A stretch of 64,000 nucleotides of DNA from NCBI GenBank assembly GCA_026393835.1, contig JAPKZK010000041.1, forward strand, positions 62,001-126,000. The letters are read 5' to 3'. The position numbers were made by a program, and so were the translations under genes. Origin of the DNA: Candidatus Aminicenantota bacterium. GTDB lineage: Bacteria; Acidobacteriota; Aminicenantia; UBA2199. Shown in pieces: positions 50,070 through 59,308 of the stretch (positions within the stretch are counted from its first letter, which is position 1; each line of letters opens with the position of its first letter). Under the pieces are notes generated by a model that saw only the letters and a program-made list of their open reading frames with translations, had not been told where the DNA came from and made no database searches.

Positions 50070-50189
50070 TGGGTCGGAGACTATGAAAATTCGAGCAAAG
50101 AGTTTATGCGGCAACATTAGGGGAGCCGCGCCGCAGCCTTTTCATCCCAGGCAAAGATCCCACTGAACTTGAAATATCGAAAAATTAAG

Positions 50190-50218
50190 TTGACGATTCC
50201 ATCGATTTGTGATATTAA
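50190..50218 (+). promoter_or_regulatory. Promoter of 73-residue gene
   Basis: TTGACG (50190-50195), 17-bp spacer, TGA-TATTAA (-10 box 50213-50218), then GAGG before the ATG at 50234. Confidence 0.6.
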
Positions 50219-50233
50219 TGCTTCGAGGATAAA

Positions 50234-50455
50234 ATGACCGAAATAACTTTTAAATTAACAGACGATCTCGTAAAACAGTATGGGGAATTTTTCATAAAAA
50301 AATTCTTTGAAAAGCAAATGGAATATCTTAGTCAGCTTCATTCGCTGAATAAAATTGAAGAACAAATCAATGCGGCTAACCTGGATTACGATAAAGAACT
50401 TGAGAAGGTCAGGGAGACGGCCTGGCAAGAGTATAAACAGGATTTCTTCAATTGA
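50234..50455 (+). CDS. Small helical protein, antitoxin-like, paired with truncated PIN gene
   Basis: A 73-residue protein: MTEITFKLTDDLVKQYGEFF, then helices ending in ELEKVRETAWQEYKQDFFN. It has the size and place of a VapB-like antitoxin before a PIN toxin, but no clear DNA-binding motif. The following PIN-like frame begins with TTG overlapping its stop (TTGA), so the original pair was translationally coupled. It has its own promoter. Confidence 0.55.
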   Translation: MTEITFKLTDDLVKQYGEFFIKKFFEKQMEYLSQLHSLNKIEEQINAANLDYDKELEKVRETAWQEYKQDFFN

Positions 50456-50592
50456 ACAGATACATTGCCTTAGCAATAGAATTGGATATTCCGCTTATCA
50501 CAAATGACAAAAAACTCTACAAAGGTTTGAAAAAGAAAAATTTTCCCCACGTCATTCTATTCGAGGATGTGGTAAGAAATTTTTCTCAATAA
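50452..50592 (+). pseudogene. Truncated PIN-domain (VapC-like) toxin
   Basis: A 46-codon frame: NRYIALAIELDIPLITNDKK, then LYKGLKKKNFPHVILFEDVV. This is the last third of a PIN domain, with the family's PLITNDKKL strand and its aspartate. The N-terminal part with the first acidic residues is missing, so no nuclease can be formed. It may be a deletion fused to the antitoxin gene. Confidence 0.65.
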
Positions 50593-50703
50593 AATCAGAG
50601 AAGGGAAGTGGACAGGCAAGATTCAGATATCTTGCCTATTCCTTTAAAATTTCCGCACCGTGGGGGGATTGAAAAAAAACTGCCGGGGGATTAAAATTTC
50701 TCC

Positions 50704-51438
50704 ATGAAAAAACATGAAATGCAATATCGGAAAGATGTCGCTTTTATAAACCGGGAAAAGGATCTGGCTTTTTTAAAAGGCTGCCTTAATGAACAGCCCG
50801 ACTCGATTCTTTTTATCCACGGCCCTAAATCCTCCGGCAAAACCACCCTGCTCTATAAATTCCTGGAACAAACCCAGTAACATCAAAAACTGGCTGTCAA
50901 GTTCCTGGACCTGCGCGAGACCTTCACCAACGTATATGAAGATTTGCTTAAATCCAAACTCAAAAAATGTTCCCGGTTTTATAAGGTAGACTATCTCACC
51001 AAAGAAGACATTATGGAATGGCTGCTGAACCTGGATAAATATTCGAAAATTAAAGATTATACCCTGACTTCTGAGGATGCCGATAAAATGTGGGAAACCG
51101 TCGGCGGCAGCATGTGGGAAATCCAGGAGATATTGGCCAGGCTTTTCGATCATCCCCTCGATGAAGTCTTAACGGCCTATAAAAAGGAAATGCGTGGCAT
51201 TATTGCCCATTACACCGAATTTGATAAAAACAAGCTGCAGCTACTGGAGGTAGTTAATAAAAAAGAAATCGTAAGCGGTACGGATTTCGAGACCCTGCCT
51301 ATCAAGGGCTCAGAGTTAAAAGAACTATTACGCGATATGGTAAAAAACAATATCCTCTATTTTGACCCGACGCTGGCAGTGTACTACCCGCAAGGAAAAA
51401 GCTACCAGTGGGGAATCCGTCTGTATTTCGAGCAATAG
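50704..51438 (+). pseudogene. Archaeal-type AAA ATPase, broken by an in-frame stop and an internal deletion
   Basis: The frame starts with FINREKDLAFLKGCL and the P-loop HGPKSSGKTTLLYKF, then a TAA stop at 50878-50880. The same frame continues HQKLAVKFLDLRETFTNVYE and ends with SGTDFETLPIKGSELKELLR and DPTLAVYYPQGKSYQWGIR, which match the helical and winged-helix end of ATPase_2-type proteins. The Walker B and sensor region expected between is absent, and the total (244 codons) is well short of the usual 350 or more. Neighbouring genes are also decayed. Confidence 0.75.
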
Positions 51439-51501
51439 ACAAAAAAGACTTCCACGCTTCCTTTTATTGTTGGGAACAACCGGGACAGACTGAATTCCCC
51501 C

Positions 51502-51543
51502 TGTCAGATCGAATTCGATTTTAGGATAATTTTCGATATTTAG
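51502..51543 (+). pseudogene. Second Uma2 tail remnant
   Basis: Reads CQIEFDFRIIFDI and stop, matching the end CQIELDFRKVFDI of the remnant at 46654. The surrounding 51439-52116 region (about 680 bp) has no gene I can support; it holds a dispersed repeat at 52046-52071. Confidence 0.5.
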
Positions 51544-52045
51544 GGGCTGAACCTCTTAAAACTTTTGCTTAACCAGGGACATACATTTGACTGTGCCCTA
51601 ACCCTAATCGCCTCCATGAGGGAGGATTTTGCTTTAGAGTAGAATGCCTTCACGTTTCGATTCCCATCTCGCCGTCATTGGCGCCCACTAAAATAATAAT
51701 GTACAGCCCCTTATACTACATTAACCAGACGGGCCTCTTTCCAATGCCCTTCCGGTCAATTTTAAAATACCTGTTTACACTCAACTGGTTATAACATTTT
51801 TTAATCGTCTGTAAGGGTGATTAAAATCAATGATAATCAATGATAGTAAAGGTTAAAGAATTAGCACTTACACCCATATAATCCGCCCAAATATAGCCGA
51901 TTTCGTCCTGATCTACCTGACATGAGATATTGTCAATAGTTGTGTCTGAAAAAAAATAAGTTTTTGAAATGAATTCGGCGGCGCATGCCTAACCCTTGTC
52001 AACCATTACCCTACAGTAAAAACTGGATAAGAAGCTGTGAGGGAA

Positions 52046-52071
52046 GGGATTTTTCTTGAATGTCCCTTTTT
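52046..52071 (+). repeat. Dispersed GATTTTTCTTGAATGTCCC repeat, diverged
   Basis: Relative of the repeats at 32057 and 34881. Confidence 0.45.
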
Positions 52072-52116
52072 CCATAAATATAAGAAAATAGCAAATTCTA
52101 AAGAGCCATTCGCCTA

Positions 52117-52145
52117 TTGACTTGCTTACGAATTTCCCCTAAAAT
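52117..52145 (+). promoter_or_regulatory. Promoter of TIR-Nudix gene
   Basis: TTGACT (52117-52122), 17-bp spacer, TAAAAT (52140-52145). AAGGAG at 52168-52173 then fixes the start at 52183. Confidence 0.7.
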
Positions 52146-52182
52146 GTTTCCGGATGAATCATCTATCAAGGAGCAACACGGC

Positions 52183-54012
52183 ATGAACCAGGATCGCTTT
52201 TCCTATGACTTTTTTATCGGCTATGCCAGCCCCGATAGGGGCAACGCCGAGAAGCTTTTCAATTTACTTAAAATAGATTATCGTGTTTTCCTGGATACCC
52301 GCGACATTCTTCCCGGCGACACATGGATGAAAACTATCGAGGAGAAACAGAAATCATCCAGGGTCCAGGTATTCTTGATTTCCGACAATACCCCCAAAGC
52401 ACACTACCAGTTGGAAGAGATCGCCAATGCAATCCAGTTTATGCATGAGCCGGATAGTAAGATACGGGTAGTGCCCATATACTTACAAGACGAAATCGGC
52501 TCCGGCGGCTTTCCCGACGCCCCATACGGCCTCCGTATCCTGCAGGGCGTCAATTTTGACCCCAATGCCGGGATGCAGGGCGTCGTCGATAGACTTCGCC
52601 CGTTGATTCCTCCGCCTGGAAAACAGGGCATGCCATCCTCATCCTTGGGTCTGTTGGGACCGGGGATCGGTTGGCGGGATACTGTTTTTAACAAGCAGCA
52701 GCCGTCCAGCTTGCCGGATGCGCCGGTCTTTGCCATTGAGTTGCTAACACAACCGATCGTACTGGAGAAACGCAGTAACGGGCGGACCCTGGTAGCGATC
52801 GACCGCACAAAAGTGGAAAACGCCGTCTATACCACCGAAGGGAAAAATTGGCTTTGCCGGGAGTTCCTCAAAGATAAGGTTGAACAATGGGCCGGGAAGC
52901 AGGACAGGGAAATTCACGATTTCTTGATCCGGGGGGCGCCGGAAAGGGCGGATTTCAGCTTACCTTTGCACAATTTCCCGCTTCGTTGGGCATCCGGCGG
53001 GGTACTTTCCGTTGTTAAAATTTCCGGGCGGGAAGGACTGTGGACCCCCTTTTTCTTTCGCGATATACCACCCGTGGGCTGGAATATATCCCTGGGCGCC
53101 AGTGAGAATAACGATGAACTGGATAATCCCTGGGGATTTTTGCTGCGGGAGTTCCTTGAAGAAACCTTAATACATTCGCCGGGGCCGTCGGGTTCAACCA
53201 GAACACGAATGGTTAAAACCTTTGAAGTGGGCCCCGCCCCCGATGGCTTCAGGGTGGAACGCGAACGGGCGAAGGAATTCTCCCGGCGGCATCGGGAGTT
53301 AAGACTCGAAACGGATGCCGTGGATTTTCAACTTCAATTGCACGATGACAGGTATATCATCCCCTGCGATCTGGTCAAAACAATGACCGATATCCGCATT
53401 CGCAGCCGTGATGGAAATGATGCGGCGCGGCCCGCGTGGAAGGATGTTATCGTATGCTTCAACCTGCTGGAGTTAGGAATAGAAGTCGTTAAAGTTCTTG
53501 AATATGAACTGGCGGCGGGCGACCAGATACTTGACGGCGAGGTACTTGACAGACGGGACAACAAGGGCGAGAAATGGCAGGAGTTGGTGCGGATGCCGGT
53601 GGCCCTGATTTCCCACAACTATTTGAAAAAAGCCTTTGGCCAGCGAACTGGCCCATTAACGCCGCATTACCCGGAGTTGTTTCAGTGTATCGACGGCGCC
53701 GTCAGCGCCAACAGGGAACAGGTCAAGCAGCCCAGCGTCGCCCCCCAATTACCCCTGGGACCGGATGATATCATCATCTTTCACAGGGACGCCCTCCGCA
53801 GGAAGGAAATATGCGACCACATTCTCAACGGCGACGAATTGTCTGTTCATCCCTCGGACAGGAAAGCCTTTGTCCGCCATATGCTGTGGCAAAAAAATTT
53901 CGGACATTATTTCCTGGATCAAAACGGCAAGCCGGTATCAAACAATCCGGCCCCCTGGTTTACTTTTGCATCCGCCAAGACGATGAGCTACTATTTTGCC
54001 GATAAGAAATAG
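52183..54012 (+). CDS. TIR domain fused to a Nudix-like domain (candidate NAD-linked defence protein)
   Basis: A 609-residue protein. Residues about 6-130 form a TIR domain: SYDFFIGYASPDRGNAEKLF, FLDTRDILPGDTW, VFLISDNTPKAHYQLEEIAN and IRVVPIYL; the glutamate pair after YQL is where NAD-cleaving TIR domains have the catalytic residue. After a linker, residues about 265-385 hold a Nudix-like box: WASGGVLSVV, FFFRDIPPVGWNISLGASEN and LLREFLEETL, close to the REUxEE part of the Nudix motif though with longer spacing. A C-terminal part (HNYLKKAFGQRTG onward) is unassigned. Start at 52183 is set by AAGGAG and promoter. I infer defence or nucleotide signalling; no partner gene is adjacent. Confidence 0.8.
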   Translation: MNQDRFSYDFFIGYASPDRGNAEKLFNLLKIDYRVFLDTRDILPGDTWMKTIEEKQKSSRVQVFLISDNTPKAHYQLEEIANAIQFMHEPDSKIRVVPIYLQDEIGSGGFPDAPYGLRILQGVNFDPNAGMQGVVDRLRPLIPPPGKQGMPSSSLGLLGPGIGWRDTVFNKQQPSSLPDAPVFAIELLTQPIVLEKRSNGRTLVAIDRTKVENAVYTTEGKNWLCREFLKDKVEQWAGKQDREIHDFLIRGAPERADFSLPLHNFPLRWASGGVLSVVKISGREGLWTPFFFRDIPPVGWNISLGASENNDELDNPWGFLLREFLEETLIHSPGPSGSTRTRMVKTFEVGPAPDGFRVERERAKEFSRRHRELRLETDAVDFQLQLHDDRYIIPCDLVKTMTDIRIRSRDGNDAARPAWKDVIVCFNLLELGIEVVKVLEYELAAGDQILDGEVLDRRDNKGEKWQELVRMPVALISHNYLKKAFGQRTGPLTPHYPELFQCIDGAVSANREQVKQPSVAPQLPLGPDDIIIFHRDALRRKEICDHILNGDELSVHPSDRKAFVRHMLWQKNFGHYFLDQNGKPVSNNPAPWFTFASAKTMSYYFADKK

Positions 54013-54065
54013 CGCTTAATTAAAAAATATTTATTGAATGACTCCATTTCTCCCAGCTCTTACGG

Positions 54066-54094
54066 TTGAAAAAATTCCCACTCTATATTATAAT
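54066..54094 (+). promoter_or_regulatory. Leaderless consensus promoter of Rpn-tail gene
   Basis: TTGAAA (54066-54071), 17-bp spacer, TATAAT (54089-54094), ATG six bases later at 54101. Confidence 0.7.
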
Positions 54095-54100
54095 TGAATC

Positions 54101-54442
54101 ATGAATATGGACAATATGAAGATGATCCCGACAGAACTTCAGGAACCGAAAGAATTAAAAGAAGCCTTTGAAGTGGCCAATCAAATGACCTGGACGAAAA
54201 AAGAACTGGAGGCATATGACGCCAGGGGAATCTATATCCAGGATGAGCGGGGACGAATCGATTATGCCCTGGAAGGGGGAAGGGAAATAGGCGAAAAAAT
54301 CGGCTTGCAGAAAGGTGAAAAAATCGGTTTTGACAAAGGAAAATTCGAAGAGAAACCAGGCATTGCCCGGGCCATGCTGAAAGAAGGCATGAAGCCCGAT
54401 GTCATAGCCCGGTTAACCGGCCTGGCCATCGATGAAATTTGA
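54101..54442 (+). CDS. Rpn/PD-(D/E)XK transposase-family tail protein (possibly truncated)
   Basis: A 113-residue protein that matches only the C-terminal region of Rpn-type PD-(D/E)XK transposase-family proteins: ELQEPKELKEAFEVANQMTW, TKKELEAYDARGIYIQDERG, then GREIGEKIGLQKGEK repeats and ARAMLKEGMKPDVIARLTGL. The nuclease domain is missing. Yet it has a consensus promoter with the -10 box six bases from the ATG, so it may be an expressed short form. Short internal forms of RpnA-type proteins are known to regulate the full protein; no full copy is in the window. Confidence 0.65.
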   Translation: MNMDNMKMIPTELQEPKELKEAFEVANQMTWTKKELEAYDARGIYIQDERGRIDYALEGGREIGEKIGLQKGEKIGFDKGKFEEKPGIARAMLKEGMKPDVIARLTGLAIDEI

Positions 54443-54500
54443 ATTCGACAGGTGTTAGATTCGGGGTCAGGGGGCAGGAGTCAGGGGGCCGGTGGGGGAA

Positions 54501-55682
54501 TTAAAAAATATTGCCCCGGTAAAGTTCTTCAAGAAAAACTTCAACCGGCAATACATCCAGGCCGCTGAAATGATATGCCCTTTGACCGGTGTAGACTCCT
54601 ATCATGCGATCGACCTTGATTTGATCGCTGCTTTTTAAAGCGCGCATGGCCGATTCCCATGAACGGTTCCATTTTTCAGCCATTTTTATCTCGATGCAGA
54701 CGATATGAGAGACAGATGAGGGTGTTTTTTTCTGCGTCTCGATCACAAAATCGATTTCCGCGCCGTTAGCCGTGCGATAGAAAAATATATCGCGATTCCT
54801 GCCGCGCGTATGATTATAGACCCGTAATTCATGAAAAATCAAAGTTTCCAACGCCGTACCTTTCCAGGTCCTGTCGATAGGATCGAAAAGCCAACCGGCG
54901 GCGGACCTGGCTACCCCCGGATCGAACCAATAAAATTTCGGATGGGTTTGCTCGCGAACTTTTATATTGGGACGGTAGGCGGGGAGAAAATAACCCAAAA
55001 GGGTATCTTGCAAAATGGAAAAATACACATCCACGCTGGCCCTCGGCGTCATTGCCTCACGGGAAATATTTTGCGCATTTATTAATTGTCCGTTCAGTTG
55101 ACCGGCAATTTTTAAAAACCGTAAAAATGGCGGCACGCGCCTGATAATGCCTTCTTCCTTTATTTCCTCTTTAATGTAGGTGTTTACATAAGAATCCAGG
55201 ATATCGGCCGCGTTTTCTTTTTCTAATTGAACCCAGGGCAATAATCCCCATTGAAGTGAAAAATCCAGGTCGAAGTTTTTACCAAGTTCCGCATAGGAGA
55301 AAGCGTCGAGATTGCGGGTGAGGGCACGTCCGCCCAGGAGATTCACTCCACCTCGGCGCAGCTTGCGCGCCGATGAACCACACAGCGCAAAGCGCCACCT
55401 TTTCTTTTCCATCAAACGATGCACTTCATCCAACAGGGGAGGTATTTTCTGGATTTCGTCGATTACAATCCAGGAATCGTCGGGAAGATTGCCGGCCATG
55501 GCCTCAAGGCTCATGGGATTATGGGAAAGCTCAAGATAGAGCGAAGAATCCAGTAGATTAAAAAAAAGAGCATCCGGCATTTTTTTCTCTAACCAGGTAC
55601 TTTTCCCTACCCCCCTGGAACCGAAGAGAAAGAAAGACCGGTTGGGCACACCAAGTAATCGTTCGATGTAACTCTTTTCCAT
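54501..55682 (-). CDS. AAA ATPase with DUF4143 (AAA_14-type)
   Basis: A 393-residue ATPase: Walker A GSRGVGKST near residue 24, Walker B SWIVIDEIQKIP near 70, then CGSSARKLRRGGVNLLGGRA, the conserved arginine segment. The C-terminal DUF4143 part has FYWFDPGVARSA and ALETLIFHELRVY, then FFYRTANGAEIDFVIE and IEIKMAEKW, which carries a PD-(D/E)XK-like D..ExK pattern. Function of the family is unknown; it spreads horizontally. The start is at 55682; the -10 box TATAAT lies six bases upstream, so it is likely leaderless. Confidence 0.88.
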   Translation of the reverse strand: MEKSYIERLLGVPNRSFFLFGSRGVGKSTWLEKKMPDALFFNLLDSSLYLELSHNPMSLEAMAGNLPDDSWIVIDEIQKIPPLLDEVHRLMEKKRWRFALCGSSARKLRRGGVNLLGGRALTRNLDAFSYAELGKNFDLDFSLQWGLLPWVQLEKENAADILDSYVNTYIKEEIKEEGIIRRVPPFLRFLKIAGQLNGQLINAQNISREAMTPRASVDVYFSILQDTLLGYFLPAYRPNIKVREQTHPKFYWFDPGVARSAAGWLFDPIDRTWKGTALETLIFHELRVYNHTRGRNRDIFFYRTANGAEIDFVIETQKKTPSSVSHIVCIEIKMAEKWNRSWESAMRALKSSDQIKVDRMIGVYTGQRAYHFSGLDVLPVEVFLEELYRGNIF

Positions 55683-55688
55683 AATGCA

Positions 55689-55716
55689 ATTATACATCTA
55701 TTTTGTAAAAATGCAA
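55689..55716 (-). promoter_or_regulatory. Leaderless promoter of AAA/DUF4143 gene
   Basis: On the minus strand TATAAT (55694-55689) with TTGCAT about 16 bp upstream; ATG at 55682 follows six bases after the box. Confidence 0.5.
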
Positions 55717-55770
55717 TGCAATCTTACAAGACAAATGTAATTTTGCAGATTAAGAAGATTTGTCTTCCTC

Positions 55771-55799
55771 TTGATTATTTCTGCCCAATAAAGTATAAA
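55771..55799 (+). promoter_or_regulatory. Promoter of MGH1-like glycosidase gene
   Basis: TTGATT (55771-55776), 17-bp spacer, TATAAA (55794-55799), then AGGAGG before the ATG at 55818. Confidence 0.55.
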
Positions 55800-55817
55800 G
55801 GGGGTTCAGGAGGTCGC

Positions 55818-57935
55818 ATGAAAATCGCAGCATTCATTTTAAGTTTATCCATTATTATATTCTCAGTTTCCGCGGTTCCTTTACCCGCGGTGGAGAATAT
55901 AAACGCCGGCGCTTCAGACCCGCTTTTCAGCTCCTACATTGCCCCCTACGAACGAAGCAACTATTTCGTGGACGAAGGCTGGCGCCTGGTCTATTACAAC
56001 GACCACGAACCCCTCAAAATGGTCAACGAAAGCTCCGGGGAACTCAGCCTCGCCTTTAAACTGGGTAACGTGACGGTCTACAATATCGATGATTTTTATA
56101 AAAAACCAACCGTCGCCTGCTCTTACCCGGATGCCTTTATATTGGAAGCCGAACCTTTTGTGGGCCTGAAAGTGGTCCTGCAATTTGCGGTTTATTCTTC
56201 CTCCACCGCGTTGGGCGCCATCGATTATAAAAATGAAACCAAAAACGATTTGATGCTCTATTTTATCTACGGCAACAATTATCAAAAAGTGCAATGCACG
56301 GATGTAAACCCCGGCGAAAGCGTTGCCATCTCGTACCGGGAACCGGGCAAAGGGAATTACTTTCAACAGGACGCCCTGGAAGGCTTCCGGGAAAAAAGGA
56401 TTTCCACTTTCCGCTTTAACAAAAGAATCTACTCCTGGGGCGCCTACCCGCTTTATAAGACCATGACCGCCGCTGAAATCGCCGATAAATATGAATACCT
56501 TAACGGTTCGACTTCCGGCGAATGGTCCGAACTGGCATTGAGTTTCGCTCTGAAAGAAAAGAACGGCCGGTTTAAGTTTTCCAAAGCCACGGTTCAAGAG
56601 GGCGATGACAATGAAAAACAATCCGGCCAACTGGCCGGTAAAATAATGGAACTTTCTTTCGAAGAGGTGCTGGGTTTCAATCGCGAAAAACTGGGGCGCA
56701 TCCCGGTTTTGAAATTCAGGGATAACGATGAGAAACTCCTCTATTACGGTGGCTTGTACCTGGGGCGGCAGCAATTTTTACCCGGGGCCGGCCAGTTTCC
56801 CTATCCTTACTATGTCTTTTCAAGGGAACCCACCTGGGGTTGGGGTCACGAGGGCCAGGTGTTCCATGAAAGTCTTTCCATGCACAGCATCGCCCTGTTT
56901 GACCCGGAACTGGCCATGAATTCCCAGCGGAACTTCATGGCCGTCCAGGGCAAGGACGGTTATATGCCTTACCGGGTGGGGGCTTATTTTACCCGGACCT
57001 TCCCGGCCAACGGCGAAAAAACCACCTCCGCCCCTTTCTACTGCTGGACCAACCTGGAAGTGTACAAGCTGGCCAAACAATCCGGGAGGATCGATGATAA
57101 CCGCTTAAGAAAATATCTCGAAGACTCTTACCGCTCCGGGCAAAAATTCATGGACTACCTATACGCCGCGCGGGATAAGAATAAAAACGGGCTGCTGGAG
57201 TGGGGCGGTCATACCTTGCTGGAATGCGTCAGGGACTATTTGAACGCGGTGTTCGACTTGCTGGGCGAAGCGCCGGAAACCCTCAACCAATTGGAAGCCC
57301 TGGACCTCAACTGTATGGCGGTGAAGGAGATGGCTTCCCTCAAGGAAATGGCGGAAACCCTGGGCATGAAAAAAGAAGCCGCGGAATGGGACGTCCGGGT
57401 CAAGGCGGCGGCAAGTTTAATCAATAAATATATGTGGGATGAAGAAACCGGGTTCTATTACCATGTACATAAAGATACCCTGACCTTTAAAACCCCCGTG
57501 GGCGTCTCTCTGAAGAGAAAGGAAATCATCGGGTTCTTGCCTATTTGGGCCGGGGTGGCCGGGAAAGAGCAGGCCGAAAAGTTACTAGCCCATTTAAAGA
57601 ATCCGGATGAGTTTTGGAGAAAATTCGGCATCCCCACGCTTTCGGCCGGCGATCCGTATTACGACCCCCAGGTAACCGGCTGCTGTCGCTGGAACGGGCC
57701 GGTGTGGATCACCTGGGTTTACCCCGTGTTCCGGGGGCTGCTGGATTATGGGTATAGGGATACGGCGGAACAGGTTTTAATGAGAATGGAAGAGGCAATG
57801 ATCTTCCAATTGAAACGAAACCACCGGTTATGGGAAAGTTACTCCCCGGATTTCACCCAGTTGAATTCCCCCAAGAACTACATCTGGGATACCCTTATTT
57901 CCAGGATGATTTACCTGGTAAGAAATAAGGAGTAA
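55818..57935 (+). CDS. Exported MGH1/GH63-like glycoside hydrolase
   Basis: A 705-residue protein with a signal peptide (FILSLSIIIFSVSAVPLPA). The first 280 residues are a beta domain; from about 300 an alpha/alpha toroid follows with NLEVYKLAKQSGR, LLEWGGHTLLECVRDYLNAV, EMAETLGMKKEAAEWDVRVK, and the family's WNGPVWITWVYPVFRGLLDY near residue 615. This is the plan of GH63 and mannosylglycerate-hydrolase-like enzymes. The sugar bond cut is unknown. The gene is separate from both neighbours and ends in a strong hairpin. Confidence 0.8.
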   Translation: MKIAAFILSLSIIIFSVSAVPLPAVENINAGASDPLFSSYIAPYERSNYFVDEGWRLVYYNDHEPLKMVNESSGELSLAFKLGNVTVYNIDDFYKKPTVACSYPDAFILEAEPFVGLKVVLQFAVYSSSTALGAIDYKNETKNDLMLYFIYGNNYQKVQCTDVNPGESVAISYREPGKGNYFQQDALEGFREKRISTFRFNKRIYSWGAYPLYKTMTAAEIADKYEYLNGSTSGEWSELALSFALKEKNGRFKFSKATVQEGDDNEKQSGQLAGKIMELSFEEVLGFNREKLGRIPVLKFRDNDEKLLYYGGLYLGRQQFLPGAGQFPYPYYVFSREPTWGWGHEGQVFHESLSMHSIALFDPELAMNSQRNFMAVQGKDGYMPYRVGAYFTRTFPANGEKTTSAPFYCWTNLEVYKLAKQSGRIDDNRLRKYLEDSYRSGQKFMDYLYAARDKNKNGLLEWGGHTLLECVRDYLNAVFDLLGEAPETLNQLEALDLNCMAVKEMASLKEMAETLGMKKEAAEWDVRVKAAASLINKYMWDEETGFYYHVHKDTLTFKTPVGVSLKRKEIIGFLPIWAGVAGKEQAEKLLAHLKNPDEFWRKFGIPTLSAGDPYYDPQVTGCCRWNGPVWITWVYPVFRGLLDYGYRDTAEQVLMRMEEAMIFQLKRNHRLWESYSPDFTQLNSPKNYIWDTLISRMIYLVRNKE

Positions 57936-57954
57936 GCTTCTTAGCTTACTCCTT
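57927..57954. terminator. Perfect 11-bp hairpin at end of glycosidase gene
   Basis: AAGGAGTAAGC (57927-57937) pairs with GCTTACTCCTT (57944-57954) around TTCTTA; the stop codon is inside the left arm. No T-run. It lies between convergent genes and could stop both. Confidence 0.55.
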
Positions 57955-57998
57955 ACTGTCTACGCTCTACTGTCAAGGTTTTACTGCCTGGGGGGTTA

Positions 57999-59249
57999 TT
58001 ATTCGCTCTTCCCCATTTTTTCCAGTTGGTCTTGCAGTTTTTTCCTCTTCAGTTGTTTTTCGCTTAAGTCTTTGGATTTATCGTATGCTTCTTGCCATTT
58101 AGCCATATATTGATCATTCTTTAAAGGTTCGGCCACGATTTTCTGGCGCCAGAGCAACCCGACGAATCCATATACCTGGTAATTATCGGGTAAAATCTTA
58201 AGACTATCGTTACAAGCTTCCAGGCCGAGGTCGCATGTTTGCAGTCTTTCTTGCGGGGCCATCATTTCCGGGGGAGTCTGGTAACTTTTATTCCAGCATA
58301 CCGCGCCCAGGGTCTGAAAAGCTTCAGCCAGTTTATTCTTCTGTTCTTCATCCAGTGCGTTGATCTTTGTCCACTTATTCCTGATGGCTGCATCCACCAG
58401 CGCTTGTTTCTCCGGGATCGATTTGGTTAATTCAGCCAGGGGCTTGTACTGGTTCAATCTTTGCTGGGCTTCATCCAGGAGCCTTGTTTTTTCAGCTTGA
58501 TCCAGGCTCTTGTGCTGTCTGATGGTATCCATGTTCTTAGTAATGGCCGTTACCTGTTCAAGGTCTTTTTTCATTTGATCGATGTCGTTCCGTAACATAA
58601 GGGTATCCGGGTCATAGATAGCCAGGATTCGCTTCTGATGGTTCTCTATGGATAAATCCCACAACCTACGGTCGGATCCAAAGCCGGCAAAATAGAGGTA
58701 CCCGTCCGCCGCCTTTGGGTCCAGTGCGATTCTCTTTTCATACATGGCCCTGGCTTCATCGTTCTTGCTGTACTTGGAGTAAAAGTCAGCCACGATATAG
58801 TAGGATTTGGGTTCATTGGGGCTCTTTTCAAGGATTTTCAAATAGTATTTCTCAGCCTCTTCAAAATTTCCCATCTTATCATAAATATCACCCAACGCAT
58901 AAACGATTTCCTCTTTCTCGGGATAGGTTGCCCTTGCCTTGAGCAAATAATCAGCCGCTTTGTCTCCATACAGTTTATTCCTGTCATCGGTTTTACTGGG
59001 CTTAAACATTGCACTGTAGCTTGTCCCCAGGTAAAGGTACAAGGATTTTAACTGGGGATTAAGTTTCAGGGCTGCTTCATATTCATCGATCGCTAATTTA
59101 TACTTTTCTTCCGTATAATAGGAATTCGCCTTAATCAGATGCTGATTGGCCAGCAATTTATCCGGGAGTATCTGTTGACACCCGGTAAACCCAGACATGA
59201 AAGCCGCGACGACAAACAGTAATAAAATCGAAGATGCATATTTCTTCAT
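57999..59249 (-). CDS. TPR-repeat lipoprotein
   Basis: A 416-residue protein with a lipoprotein signal (LLLFVVAAFMSGFTGC, cysteine in the lipobox) and at least five TPR units between residues about 30 and 210: AIDEYEAALKLNPQ, YLLKARATYPEKEE, AEKYYLKILEKSPN, ARAMYEKRIALDPK. The rest is a coiled helical domain with further TPR-like LGAVCWNKSYQTPPEM. TPR lipoproteins often scaffold outer-membrane or peptidoglycan machines; the partner is unknown. The start at 59249 has AGGAGG upstream; a longer frame to 59345 would destroy the signal. Confidence 0.85.
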   Translation of the reverse strand: MKKYASSILLLFVVAAFMSGFTGCQQILPDKLLANQHLIKANSYYTEEKYKLAIDEYEAALKLNPQLKSLYLYLGTSYSAMFKPSKTDDRNKLYGDKAADYLLKARATYPEKEEIVYALGDIYDKMGNFEEAEKYYLKILEKSPNEPKSYYIVADFYSKYSKNDEARAMYEKRIALDPKAADGYLYFAGFGSDRRLWDLSIENHQKRILAIYDPDTLMLRNDIDQMKKDLEQVTAITKNMDTIRQHKSLDQAEKTRLLDEAQQRLNQYKPLAELTKSIPEKQALVDAAIRNKWTKINALDEEQKNKLAEAFQTLGAVCWNKSYQTPPEMMAPQERLQTCDLGLEACNDSLKILPDNYQVYGFVGLLWRQKIVAEPLKNDQYMAKWQEAYDKSKDLSEKQLKRKKLQDQLEKMGKSE

Positions 59250-59308
59250 CAATTCCTCCTGTAAATCTAATTTATAATTTAATGTTTGCAAAAAGTCTAC
59301 CTCTTTGT

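Noticed and set aside
50773..51153. 126-codon minus-strand frame over the broken ATPase
   Set aside because: Shadow of the old coding strand, open because the plus strand was once coding.
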